Source: Aliiroseovarius halocynthiae (GTDB lineage Bacteria > Pseudomonadota > Alphaproteobacteria > Rhodobacterales > Rhodobacteraceae). From it: a stretch of DNA of 64,000 bases. Under the pieces are notes generated by a model. It had not been told where the DNA came from. It worked only from the letters and a program-made list of their open reading frames with translations, and searched no databases. The position numbers were made by a program, and so were the translations under genes. Of the stretch, positions 50,531 through 60,026 are shown in pieces (position 1 is the first letter of the stretch; every line of letters starts with the position of its first letter). The stretch covers positions 1 to 64,000 of the forward strand of contig NZ_ML660021.1 of assembly GCF_007004645.1 (NCBI RefSeq), written 5' to 3'.

Positions 50531-51964
50531 TTATTCGGCGGCGACAGCGGTGCGTGCGTTCAGGCTGTCCAGAATGCTGGCACCTGCTTCGCGACCGTCA
50601 CGGATGGCCCAAACGACCAGCGAAGCACCGCGTACGATGTCACCGACGGCCCAGACGCCATCCAGATCAGTCTTATGCGTGCCAAAGGCGGCTTTCACGG
50701 TGCCCCAGCGGGTCACGGGAAGATCCTTTTCGCCCCACAGGGTCGGCAGGTCTTCGGGCTCGAAACCCAGCGCCTTGATCACCAGATCGGCCTCTTCCGT
50801 GTAATCCGAGCTTTCGATCACTTCCGGGCTGCGACGGCCCGAGGCATCCGGTGCGCCAAGACGCATCTTCTGCACAATCACCCCATTCACCGGATTGCCC
50901 GAGAAGCCCTTCGGAGCCGACAGCCAGACGAATTCCACGCCTTCTTCTTCGGCATTCTGCGTTTCGCGTTGCGAGCCGGGCATGTTGGCGCGGTCGCGGC
51001 GATACAGACATTTCACCGACTTGGCGCCCTGACGAATCGCTGTGCGCACACAGTCCATTGCGGTGTCACCGCCGCCGATGACGACAATGTTCTTGCCTTC
51101 GGCATTCAGCGCGCCGCTTTCGAATTCCGGCACGGTGTCGCCAAAGCTCAGCTTGTTCGAGCAGGTCAGATAGTCCAACGCGGGCACGATACCCTGCGCG
51201 CCTGCACCCGGTCCCGACAGGTCACGGCCTTTATAAACGCCGGTGGCCAGCAGAACCGCGTCGTTCTGGGCGCGAATGTCTTGGAAGGTGATGTCGCCGC
51301 CGACATTGCAGTTCAGAACGAACTCAACACCCGCATCTTCCAGCAACTTCACACGGCGCATAACCACGTCTTTTTCCAGCTTGAAACCGGGGATGCCATA
51401 GGTCAGCAGCCCGCCCGCGCGGTCGTGGCGGTCATAGACGGTGACTTTCACGCCAGCGCGTACCAGAACGTCAGCCGCAGCAAGACCACCGGGGCCTGCG
51501 CCAATGATGGCAACCTTTTCGGACCGGTCCGCAACCGGTGTAATGTCTTCGACCCAGCCGTTTTCCCAAGCCGTGTCGGTGATGTATTTCTCGACCGCGC
51601 CGATGGTGACGGTGCCGTGGCCGGACTGTTCAATCACGCAATTGCCTTCGCACAGACGGTCCTGCGGGCAGATGCGGCCGCAGATCTCGGGGAAGGTGTT
51701 GGTGGATTGGCTGAGGGCATATGCCTCTTTCAACCGGCCTGTCGCGGTCATGCGCAGCCAATCGGGGATGTTGTTGTGCAGCGGGCAATGCGACTGGCAA
51801 TAAGGTACACCACATTGGCTGCAGCGGCTGGCCTGCTCTTCAGCCTTCTGGGCGGCAAATTCGGCGTAGATTTCGTTGAAATCTTCTTTGCGGGTTTCAG
51901 CGGTGCGTTTCGAGGGCATATCCCGATCGACCGACACGAATTTCAACATTGGCTGCTTTGCCAT
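50531..51964 (-). CDS. gltD: glutamate synthase small subunit
   Basis: This 477-residue flavoprotein passes electrons from NADPH to GltB. Two cysteine clusters for 4Fe-4S binding are at RCSQCGVPYCQSHCPLHN and GRICPQDRLCEGNC; FAD and NADPH Rossmann motifs are VAIIGAGPGGLAAADVL and IVVIGGGDTAMDCVRTAI. The gene order is gltD first, gltB second. Confidence 0.96.
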   Translation of the reverse strand: MAKQPMLKFVSVDRDMPSKRTAETRKEDFNEIYAEFAAQKAEEQASRCSQCGVPYCQSHCPLHNNIPDWLRMTATGRLKEAYALSQSTNTFPEICGRICPQDRLCEGNCVIEQSGHGTVTIGAVEKYITDTAWENGWVEDITPVADRSEKVAIIGAGPGGLAAADVLVRAGVKVTVYDRHDRAGGLLTYGIPGFKLEKDVVMRRVKLLEDAGVEFVLNCNVGGDITFQDIRAQNDAVLLATGVYKGRDLSGPGAGAQGIVPALDYLTCSNKLSFGDTVPEFESGALNAEGKNIVVIGGGDTAMDCVRTAIRQGAKSVKCLYRRDRANMPGSQRETQNAEEEGVEFVWLSAPKGFSGNPVNGVIVQKMRLGAPDASGRRSPEVIESSDYTEEADLVIKALGFEPEDLPTLWGEKDLPVTRWGTVKAAFGTHKTDLDGVWAVGDIVRGASLVVWAIRDGREAGASILDSLNARTAVAAE

Positions 51965-52207
51965 CCTGGCTCTCCCTCGGCTGGCCCTTTGCGGGCAGGT
52001 CGTTGGCTTGGAGTTTGGCTTGTAAGGGGACTCGGAAAAAAAGAAAAGTCAATAATGCTGACATAAATGCAGAAATATTTGCTAATTTCCAGAAAATTCC
52101 GGTCAGTCATACAAATAATAGGTCATAATATCTTACCTACAATAGCTCTTTCCTTTCCGACCCGCTGCGTTAGCTTGCCGCCAATCACCATTTCCAAGGA
52201 TCCGAGC

Positions 52208-53011
52208 ATGTCGCTTGCCCACATTCTTTTGGTCGCCATCATTCAGGGAATCACCGAGTTTTTGCCGGTCTCGTCATCGGGCCATCTGGTGTTGGTCCCG
52301 CATTTGACGGGTCTTCCGGATCAGGGGTTGGCGATTGATGTGGCCGTCCATATCGGCACGTTGGTTGCGGTTGTGGTGTATTTCTGGCGCGATGTGCGGA
52401 TCGGGTTGGCTGGTATTCCCCGAATGCTGATAGGCAAAATCGATACGCCGGGGGCAAAGCTTGCGTTCTTGTTGGTCGTCGCCACCATTCCAGCGATCGT
52501 GCTTGGGCTGATCTTTAAGGTGTCCGGGCTGAGTGATCAAATGCGGTCGATTAAGGTGATTGCGTGGACGATGATCATTTTCGGACTCGTGCTGTATTGG
52601 GTCGATCAGAAGGGTGCCGAGCAGAAACAGGCAGGTGATTGGAGCTTGCGTGACGCGGTCATCATGGGGCTTTGGCAGGCGCTTGCGCTGATCCCCGGCA
52701 CGTCACGATCTGGGGCGACAATCTCGGGTGCGCGGGCGCTGGGGTATACGCGTGCAGATGGGGCGAAGCTTGCAATGCTGATGTCGATCCCGACGATTAT
52801 TGCGTCGGGCGTTCTGTTGGGGGCCGAGGTTGCAGCCAATGCCGACGCACAGATTGCCCGTGATGGCGCGATTGCGGCGGTGTTTTCATGTGTTGCTGCG
52901 CTCTTGGCGCTCAGCCTGATGATGCGGCTGCTGCAATCCGTCAGCTTCACGCCTTACGTGATTTACCGGATCGCGCTGGGCGTGCTGCTGCTGGGCATTG
53001 CCTATCTCTAG
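52208..53011 (+). CDS. uppP: undecaprenyl-diphosphatase
   Basis: This 267-residue inner-membrane enzyme recycles the lipid carrier for cell-wall synthesis. It has the two family motifs, GITEFLPVSSSGHLVL and PGTSRSGATISGA, and about eight helices. The ATG at 52208 follows AAGGA; an upstream in-frame ATG at 52067 gives an unsupported extension. Confidence 0.95.
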   Translation: MSLAHILLVAIIQGITEFLPVSSSGHLVLVPHLTGLPDQGLAIDVAVHIGTLVAVVVYFWRDVRIGLAGIPRMLIGKIDTPGAKLAFLLVVATIPAIVLGLIFKVSGLSDQMRSIKVIAWTMIIFGLVLYWVDQKGAEQKQAGDWSLRDAVIMGLWQALALIPGTSRSGATISGARALGYTRADGAKLAMLMSIPTIIASGVLLGAEVAANADAQIARDGAIAAVFSCVAALLALSLMMRLLQSVSFTPYVIYRIALGVLLLGIAYL

Positions 53012-53042
53012 CAAAAAAGGCGCGGAAGACCGCGCCCTTTTG
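53012..53042. terminator. bidirectional terminator between uppP and the NDUFA9-like gene
   Basis: AAAAAA, GGCGCGG (53019-53025), loop, CCGCGCC (53030-53036), then CTTTT. Both flanks suit convergent genes. Confidence 0.88.
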
Positions 53043-53061
53043 TATCTGATGCTCCGTCGGC

Positions 53062-54048
53062 TTAACCGTCGGTGCGCAGGTTCTTTGCCGAGCTTTGGAT
53101 TTCGGCGTACTGCCCGCCAGCGCGGAAACGCCACAAATAGTCCGGTAGGATCGCAGCCATGGCACGTGGGGTGATGCCCAGATCGGCAAAGCCCTTGGCG
53201 TCCTCCGCAACCACATTGTCATAGCCCAAGCTGGTCACCTGATCACGGGTCAGTGGCGATGCAATCAGCCCGCCCGAGATCCACTGGATCATGTCAAAGA
53301 TACCGGCCTGAAGCCGCGCGATGCCGAAAGGCAGGTTCAGAACCAGACGACGGCGCTGCGTGATTTTCAGCATCCGGTCGATCGACTGGCGCAACGTCTC
53401 GACGTCCGGGCCGCCCAGTTCATAGATCCCAGCCTCGACCTGCCCCAGAACGGCAGCCTCGGCAGCTTTGGCCACGTCGTCGACGTGAACCGGCTGGAAC
53501 TTGGTGTTGCCGCCGGTGATCGGAAGGATCGGCCCGAAGCGGGTCATGTTAGCGAAGCGGTTGAAGAACTGGTCTTCGCTTCCGAAGATGACCGACGGGC
53601 GCAAGATCACAGCCTTAGGGAAGGCGGCTTTCACATCGGCCTCGCCTTTCGCCTTGGTCTGCGCATATTCGCTTTTGCTGTTTTCATCGGCGCCAATGGC
53701 AGACAGCTGAACCAGCTGGCCCACGTTTTCTTCGATCGCGATGCGGGCCACACGGCCAGCGCCATCGTGATGCACCGCATCAAAGCTGTTCTTCCCGATC
53801 GAGTTCAGGACGCCCACGCAGTTCACAACCGCATCCGCGCCTTGCATCGCGGCGCGGACTGAATCGTCGTCGCGGATGTTGCACAGGATCGGCTCGACCT
53901 GACCCACGGCGCCATAGGGTTTCACAAACAGCGCTTCGTTTGGGCGGCGGACAGCGACGCGCACGCGCCAGCCCTGTTTGGCCATGCGGCGGGCGATATA
54001 GCGCCCGACAAAGCCCGAACCGCCATAAATCGTGACCAGCTTAGACAT
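53062..54048 (-). CDS. NDUFA9-like NAD(P)-binding protein (complex I NDUFA9 subunit family)
   Basis: This 328-residue atypical SDR has the cofactor motif TIYGGSGFVGRYIARRMAKQG, VVNCVGVL and RPSVIFGSEDQFFNRFANM, all usual in the NDUFA9-related family that is found as complex I accessory protein in alphaproteobacteria and mitochondria. The start at 54048 has AAGGAGAG before it. Confidence 0.88.
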   Translation of the reverse strand: MSKLVTIYGGSGFVGRYIARRMAKQGWRVRVAVRRPNEALFVKPYGAVGQVEPILCNIRDDDSVRAAMQGADAVVNCVGVLNSIGKNSFDAVHHDGAGRVARIAIEENVGQLVQLSAIGADENSKSEYAQTKAKGEADVKAAFPKAVILRPSVIFGSEDQFFNRFANMTRFGPILPITGGNTKFQPVHVDDVAKAAEAAVLGQVEAGIYELGGPDVETLRQSIDRMLKITQRRRLVLNLPFGIARLQAGIFDMIQWISGGLIASPLTRDQVTSLGYDNVVAEDAKGFADLGITPRAMAAILPDYLWRFRAGGQYAEIQSSAKNLRTDG

Positions 54049-54188
54049 GGAAACTCTCCTTGAATTCCTTGGCTTTTGAATAGCTTTCCACGCGCGTTTG
54101 GGCAAGGTGCAAACGGAATCGAAGAAAAGCAGCGAAATGCGGTTGACACTCTTCACCCGCCACACTAAATCCCCCTTCACCAACCCGT

Positions 54189-54275
54189 GCCCAGATGGCG
54201 GAATTGGTAGACGCGCTAGCTTCAGGTGCTAGTGTCCGTATGGACGTGGAGGTTCGAGTCCTCTTCTGGGCACCA
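54189..54275 (+). tRNA. tRNA-Leu (anticodon CAG)
   Basis: This 87-nt tRNA has acceptor GCCCAGA pairing with TCTGGGC, an anticodon loop TTCAGGT giving CAG, a long variable arm, T-loop TTCGAGTC, and an encoded CCA. A decayed integrase gene lies directly downstream, so it was an integration site. Confidence 0.96.
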
Positions 54276-54423
54276 CAAAACTTCGCAAGAGCTTAGTTTT
54301 GAACGGTTTTTCAAATCCCAAAATCAGCCCACCTTTTAGACCACCTGATAGCTTGCCCGCTTTCGCCACGGAAAAACTATTCTCACTCCAAGTCTGTTTG
54401 GCGTTTCGCGGGATCGCGACGAC

Positions 54424-55743
54424 TTACACCCCCAGTACCTCCCCTAACTTTTGCGTCACAGGTCTCAATGGATCAACAAATCCCAAATCGTAGATCAAGG
54501 TCGTATCAAGATTTCCACGATGATCCACATAGTGCGACACATCTTCTCGTCGCACGCCTTGTCCGACCATCATCATGGATATCGCCATGCGTTTGAGATC
54601 GTAGAGCTGGAAATGGCTCGGCACGCCGTCTAGCTGTTTGAACCGCTTGATGGCCCGTTGGAAGTTGTCGCGTGGTTGCATTTGATCAGCGTGATTGGGA
54701 AAGAGGAGATCGCTCTCCGGCCATCGCGCACGTTGATGCCGTACCAGTTCGGCGACTTTTGGATGGATTGGCACGGATCTAAACGCATATTCATATGTCG
54801 AGCGGGAGAGTTTGATCCCCTTGGTGTTGTGCTTGTGCCAGATGAGTCTGTCTAAATCGAAATGTTCAAACCGGGCTGTTTTGACCTCTATTGGCCGCGC
54901 CATTGTGAGGAACAATATGCCCATGTAATTGCATAGCTCGACAAGCTGATCGTGATTTTGCGTTGCATGACCTGCTTTGAGCGCTGCGACTTGCTTCTCA
55001 CGCCCCGACAGTCCCTCTAGGCTTACAACCTGCCGCATCGGTGGGTTGAACACATGCCTTGCAATCTCTTTCACTTGTTCTGGCGTATAGTCGCGCCGCT
55101 GCTTGATCATTTTTCGCATTTGAAATGGCGAGCATGGATTGCGCATATCCACGATTTGCATGCGGATCACCCAATTGAACAAAGCCCGCAACTGGCGCAG
55201 TGTGTTGTTTGCGATGCTGTCTGCTGAGATCCGCTGCAAGTATGGACCAATATGCTGGGGGGTTAGATCGGCCACTAACGTGTCCCGATACATCTCACCA
55301 AGGGTTAAGCGAGTTGAGCGCTTTGCCCCTCGGTTCCGGTTTTTGGGTGTTGCGCGGGTCCATGGAGCGATAAGCCTGCTGAACTCTGCATGATGTGACG
55401 GTGCTTTGGATGGGAGGTGTTGCTCAAAATAAGCGTCGATGACGTCGCCGAGCGTTTCGCCATATTTCTTCCGATAGTCGGTCTTCATGTTTTCATCCGG
55501 GTCGATCCCTGCCGCAATATCGTTGTTGCGCTGCAAAACCATAAACCGTGCAGATGTCACATTCATCGTGTCTGGGCAGCCAATCACGCTGCGCCGATGC
55601 TTGCCGTTGAATCTGAAGGAATGAACAAAAGACTTTGCGCCATGCGCAGTTACTCGCAGCCCCAGCCCGGAAACCGACCCGTTGCGGGTTTTCCGTCGAT
55701 CCCCTGGACCAGTCACGGTTTGATGCCGCTCTGTTTGCTCACT
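54424..55743 (-). pseudogene. degenerate tyrosine recombinase at tRNA-Leu
   Basis: The last 430 or so codons resemble a tRNA-targeting integrase: arm-binding piece SVSGLGLRVTAHGAKSFVHSF, core-binding region, MARPIEVKTARFEHFDLD with the first catalytic Arg, and HYVDHRGNLDTTLIYDLGF with the late His and Tyr. The usual HxLR box reads YDLKR, so the histidine is replaced. The extreme N-terminus is missing or replaced: family-like sequence begins at GDRRKTRNG, and the frame runs back without stop through an IS3 fragment. A TTG at 55743 could still start translation. I read it as a truncated relic of an element that used tRNA-Leu. Confidence 0.7.
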
Positions 55744-55936
55744 CAAGCAGCCTTTTTTCAAAAACCAAGGGGCTTTTCCCGCCGAGGGCTGAGTGCCTGC
55801 GTCGTAGATTGTAGAAGCCGTTAATGTATTCGAAGGTGGCCATTTCAGCATCGCGTCGTGCCCGCCAAGACCTCTTCCACAGCAGTTCAGCCTTGATTGC
55901 TTTGTAGAACGTCTCGACAGCTGCGTTGTCGGGTGA
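55739..55936 (-). pseudogene. 3' fragment of an IS3-family transposase (orfB)
   Basis: On the minus strand bases 55936-55739 encode DNAAVETFYKAIKAELLWKR ... EYINGFYNLRRRHSALG ... SPLVFEKRLLE and a stop. This is the C-terminal end of IS3-group OrfB, in a different frame from the integrase, with which it overlaps by a few bases at its stop. Everything upstream of DNA is gone. No intact inverted repeats can be defined by eye. Confidence 0.85.
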
Positions 55937-56396
55937 TTGTGAGGGGAAGTGATGGGTGGAATCATGAAGTTCTTATGCGGGAAACGAACTGATCGCAATG
56001 CGGAGCCGGCCAACATCATATCGGTTTCCACGCGCTTTGTGTGTGCAGAAAACAAACTCTGTGGGCTGATGGTTTGGTGGGTCATACTCCATAAATTCGA
56101 GTTGGAGATCCGATGCGGGTAGCTTATTTCCTTGATGCTTTCAAAACTGCTAGTAAGACTTGCGCGAGGGTCACTCTGATCTGCGTCACAGTTTTCCTTA
56201 AGCTTGATATGCAGCTTATAGGTCCTCCCGATTGAGGGAGGTGAGCCTCTCGGTAAGTAAAAAACCTTTATTATCAATATTTTACCAATTTATCATTTAG
56301 TGCATGCGCCCTGTGCATACCTTATTCGATATCGGCATTTGCGCCCATCTTCCCAGGCGGCTAGCGTTCTGGTCACAACCACAGGGGAGTAAATCC
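55937..56396. other. relic sequence between the IS3 fragment and the ABC transporter
   Basis: No gene can be supported here. The region is presumably the remains of the decayed element plus the promoter of the downstream operon. A second copy of the tRNA-Leu 3' end, which would mark the far attachment site, was looked for and not found. Confidence 0.4.
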
Positions 56397-57953
56397 ATGA
56401 CAAAATTTGTCCGTAGCCTTGCGGCCGTAGCCGCAGTGGCAACGTTGGCATCGGCAGCAAATGCCGAAACCACCGTGCGCGTTGCTTATGACGCTGACCC
56501 GGTATCGATGGACCCGCATGAACAGCTGTCTGGCGGCACGCTTCAGCTGTCGCACATGGTCTTTGACCCGCTGGTGCGCTGGACCAAGGATCTTCAGTTC
56601 GAAGCCCGTCTGGCCGAAAGCTGGGAACAGATCGACGACACCACCATGCGCTTCAAGCTGAAGAACGGCGTGAAGTTCCACTCGGGCAACATGTTGACCG
56701 CGAAAGACGTGGACTGGACCTTCGACCGCTTGAAGGCCAGTGACGATTTCAAAGGCATCTTCGCACCCTTCACGGATGTTGAAGTTGTCGATGACATGAC
56801 CTTCGACCTGAAAACAGCCGAGCCTTATCCGCTGGTGCTGCACACCGCGACATACATCTTCCCGATGGACAGCGCGTTTTATACCGGCACCACCGATGAC
56901 GGCAAAGACAAGTCGGAAATCGTGAAGCACGGCGACAGCTTCGCATCGCGCAACATCTCGGGTACTGGCCCGTTTGTTGTGTCCGAGCGTGAGCAGGGCG
57001 TTAAAGTGGTCTTCGATCGTTTTGACGGTTACTGGGATACTGAAACAGCTGGCAACGTCGACAAGATCATCCTGACCCCGATTAAAGAAGACCCGACCCG
57101 TGTGGCCGCGCTTCTGTCGGGCGATGTAGACTTCATCGCGCCGGTTCCGCCGACCGATCTGAAACGCGTTGGCGATGCTGACGGTGTTGATCTGATCACC
57201 ATGGCTGGCACGCGTATCATCACGTTCCAGATGAACCAGAACCGCGTTGAAGCTCTGAAAGATCCGAAGGTGCGTCTGGCGATCGACTATGCCGTGAACA
57301 ACGCAGGTATCGTTGACCGCATCATGCGTGGCTTCGGCACCGTTGGTGCACAGGCATCGCCCGCTGGTTATCTGGGTCACGACCCAGCAATCACGCCGCG
57401 TTTCGATCTGGAAAAAGCGAAGGCCTTGATGGCTGAAGCTGGTTATGCTGACGGTTTCTCGATCACTATGATGGCGCCGAACAACCGCTATGTGAACGAC
57501 GACAAGATCGCACAGGCTGTTGCGTCGATGCTGTCTCAGATCAACATCAAGGTTGACCTGCAGACCATGCCGAAAGCCCAATACTGGCCCAAGTTCGACG
57601 AGCGCGCTGCTGACATGATGATGATCGGCTGGCACGCAGATACCGAAGATTCGGCGAACTTCCACCAGTTCCTGTCGGCCTGCCCAGATGAAGCGACCGG
57701 CAACGGTCAGTACAACTCGGGTGCATATTGCAACGCAGAAGCTGATGCGCTGATGAACGCGTCGAACAGCGAAACCGATCCGGCAAAACGTGCAGAGCAA
57801 CTGCAGAAGCTGGAAAATATCCTGTACGATGAAGCAGCCTTCATTCCGCTGCACTGGCAGAACCTGGCTTGGGGATCGAAGTCGAACATGAACTCGACTG
57901 ACATCGTCAACGCTCTGAACTTCCCCTACTTCGGCGATCTGGTCGTCCAGTAA
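56397..57953 (+). CDS. peptide/oligopeptide ABC transporter substrate-binding protein
   Basis: This 518-residue periplasmic protein is of the SBP family 5 (DppA/OppA). It has a signal peptide (FVRSLAAVAAVATLASAANA), the family start VRVAYDADPVSMDPHEQLSGGT and the lobe sequences LAESWEQIDDTTMRFKLKNGVKFHSG. ATG at 56397 follows GGGGAG. It is the first gene of a complete operon and sets its specificity; glutathione, dipeptides or other small peptides are all possible. Confidence 0.92.
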   Translation: MTKFVRSLAAVAAVATLASAANAETTVRVAYDADPVSMDPHEQLSGGTLQLSHMVFDPLVRWTKDLQFEARLAESWEQIDDTTMRFKLKNGVKFHSGNMLTAKDVDWTFDRLKASDDFKGIFAPFTDVEVVDDMTFDLKTAEPYPLVLHTATYIFPMDSAFYTGTTDDGKDKSEIVKHGDSFASRNISGTGPFVVSEREQGVKVVFDRFDGYWDTETAGNVDKIILTPIKEDPTRVAALLSGDVDFIAPVPPTDLKRVGDADGVDLITMAGTRIITFQMNQNRVEALKDPKVRLAIDYAVNNAGIVDRIMRGFGTVGAQASPAGYLGHDPAITPRFDLEKAKALMAEAGYADGFSITMMAPNNRYVNDDKIAQAVASMLSQINIKVDLQTMPKAQYWPKFDERAADMMMIGWHADTEDSANFHQFLSACPDEATGNGQYNSGAYCNAEADALMNASNSETDPAKRAEQLQKLENILYDEAAFIPLHWQNLAWGSKSNMNSTDIVNALNFPYFGDLVVQ

Positions 57954-57964
57954 GGAGAATACAT

Positions 57965-57989
57965 CCGGGCCAGCCATGTGTTGGCCCGG
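57965..57989 (+). promoter_or_regulatory. intercistronic stem-loop
   Basis: CCGGGCCA and TGGCCCGG form an 8-bp stem with a 9-base loop, 11 bp after the binding-protein gene, without a T-run. Such hairpins after binding-protein genes commonly stabilise the upstream message so that this protein is made in excess of the permeases. Confidence 0.65.
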
Positions 57990-58094
57990 ACCCACATCCG
58001 CTTGCGCGTGTGAACCCCTTCGGCCCTGCAGATTGGCCAGCCACCTGACATTTCGGGCAGCGCGCAACAGAAAACGTCTACAAAGGTCAATACG

Positions 58095-59075
58095 ATGTTT
58101 GCCTATCTCGTAAAGCGAGTATTTCAGGCGATTGCGGTGATGTTTGTCATCTCGCTGATCGGCTTTGCCATCCAGGGCAATCTGGGCGACCCTCTGCGAG
58201 AGCTGGTCGGACAATCCGTATCCGAGGAAACCCGACAGCAGTTGCGGGATGAGCTGGGGCTGAATGACAGCTTCATGACCCAGTACCTGCGTTTTGCAGG
58301 CAATGCGCTTCAGGGCGATCTGGGGACCTCGTACTTCTTCAAAGAACCCGCGCTGGACGTCATCTTGAAAAAGCTGCCCGCCACGCTTGAGCTGGTGATG
58401 GGCGCGACGCTGATCATTGTTGGCCTTTCGGTTCCGCTGGGCGTTTATACGGCCATCAAGCCTGACACGATCCTAAGCCGGTTGATCATGGGCCTGTCGA
58501 TTGTCGGCATCTCGATCCCGGTCTTCCTGACCGCCATCATGATGATCTTCGTCTTCTCGGTGCATTATGGTTGGTTCCCGTCATTTGGACGTGGCGATGT
58601 CGTGCATGTCTGGGGTTATTGGGAGACGAACTTCCTGACCGCCGATGGTTGGATGCATATCATTCTGCCATCCTTCGCACTTGCGTCGATCATGTTGCCG
58701 CTTTTCATCCGGCTGATCCGTTCGGAAATGATGGAAGTGCTGCAATCCGAATATGTGAAATTTGCCAAGGCGAAGGGCATCAACCCGCGCCGCATCTATT
58801 TCCTGCACGCGCTGAAAAATACGCTGCTGCCAGTCATCACCGTGGGTGGTGTGCAGATCGGGACCATGGTGGCCTATACCATCCTGACCGAGACCGTGTT
58901 CCAGTGGCCGGGCATGGGCTTCATGTTCCTTGAGGCCGTGAACCGCGTCGATACGCCCCTGATCGTGGCCTATCTGATCGTCGTGGGCTTTATCTTCGTG
59001 GTGACGAACACCATCGTTGATCTGATCTATGGCCTTGTGAACCCAACCGTGAATATTGCGAGGATGGGCGCATGA
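58095..59075 (+). CDS. peptide ABC transporter permease (DppB type)
   Basis: This 326-residue inner-membrane protein has six helices, the N-terminal segment MFAYLVKRVFQAIAVMFVISLIGF and the EAA loop YVKFAKAKGINPRRIYFLHALKNTLLPVITVGG. It overlaps the next permease gene by 4 bp. Confidence 0.92.
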   Translation: MFAYLVKRVFQAIAVMFVISLIGFAIQGNLGDPLRELVGQSVSEETRQQLRDELGLNDSFMTQYLRFAGNALQGDLGTSYFFKEPALDVILKKLPATLELVMGATLIIVGLSVPLGVYTAIKPDTILSRLIMGLSIVGISIPVFLTAIMMIFVFSVHYGWFPSFGRGDVVHVWGYWETNFLTADGWMHIILPSFALASIMLPLFIRLIRSEMMEVLQSEYVKFAKAKGINPRRIYFLHALKNTLLPVITVGGVQIGTMVAYTILTETVFQWPGMGFMFLEAVNRVDTPLIVAYLIVVGFIFVVTNTIVDLIYGLVNPTVNIARMGA

Positions 59076-60022
59076 GCACTGAAAGCCTGAACCCCACCGC
59101 CGAGCCATCGCGCTGGACGAAAATCTGGAACTCGAACATGGGCTATAGCTTCCGGAAGAACCCGGTGGCAGTGGTCAGCATGATCATCTTCCTGATGATT
59201 GCAGTAGCCGCGTTTTTCGCCCCGCTGATCGCGCCCTATGATCCCTATGATCCAGCGTCGATTGACATCATGAACTCGGAATATCCGCCTTTCTGGGTGG
59301 ATGGGTCTTTGCCTGACTTCTCGCTTGGCACCGACGACCAGGGCCGCGACTTGTGGTCGACGATCCTGTACGGCACGCGCCTGTCACTTCTGATCGGCGT
59401 CTGTGCCGTTGCGCTGCAAGCCTTCCTTGGGATCTCGATCGGTCTGATCGCGGGCTATGTCGGGGGGCGTCTGGACAGCCTTCTGATGCGTCTGGCAGAT
59501 ATTCAGCTAAGCTTCTCGACCCTGATGGTCGCGATCATCTTCCTTGCTGTGACGCAGGCGATGTTTGGGTCCGAGACGTTCAACCAATACGCTGTTTTCT
59601 TCCTGATCGCCGTGATCGGGGTTGCCGAATGGCCGCAATATGCGCGGACTGTGCGGGCGACCGTGCTGGCTGAGAAGAAGAAAGAATACGTGGACAGCGC
59701 CCGCGTGCTGGGCTTTGGGCCGGGCCGCATCATGGTGCGGCACATCCTGCCGAATTCGCTGTCGCCGATCTTTGTGATCTCGACCGTTCAGGTGGCGAAC
59801 GCGATTATCTCTGAGGCGTCGCTGAGCTTTCTTGGTCTGGGCATGCCACCCAGCCAGCCCTCGCTTGGGTCGCTGATCTCGTCGGGCTTCGACTATATCT
59901 TTTCGGGCAGCTGGTGGATCACCGTCATTCCGGGTGTGATTCTGGTCGTGTTGGTCCTTGTCATTAACCTGCTGGGCGACTGGATGCGTGATGTCCTGAA
60001 CCCGAAACTTTACAAGGGGTGA
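59072..60022 (+). CDS. peptide ABC transporter permease (DppC type)
   Basis: This 316-residue protein has the typical FRKNPVAVVSMIIFLMIAVAAFFAPLIAPYDPYDP start, LGTDDQGRDLWSTILYGTRLSL and EAA-loop YVDSARVLGFGPGRIMVRHILPNSLSPIFV. It forms the channel with the DppB-type protein. Confidence 0.92.
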   Translation: MSTESLNPTAEPSRWTKIWNSNMGYSFRKNPVAVVSMIIFLMIAVAAFFAPLIAPYDPYDPASIDIMNSEYPPFWVDGSLPDFSLGTDDQGRDLWSTILYGTRLSLLIGVCAVALQAFLGISIGLIAGYVGGRLDSLLMRLADIQLSFSTLMVAIIFLAVTQAMFGSETFNQYAVFFLIAVIGVAEWPQYARTVRATVLAEKKKEYVDSARVLGFGPGRIMVRHILPNSLSPIFVISTVQVANAIISEASLSFLGLGMPPSQPSLGSLISSGFDYIFSGSWWITVIPGVILVVLVLVINLLGDWMRDVLNPKLYKG

Positions 60023-60026
60023 CGAG

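Noticed and set aside
56373-58214. Minus-strand frame of 613 codons opposite the peptide-binding protein
   Set aside because: Antisense shadow of a well-supported gene.
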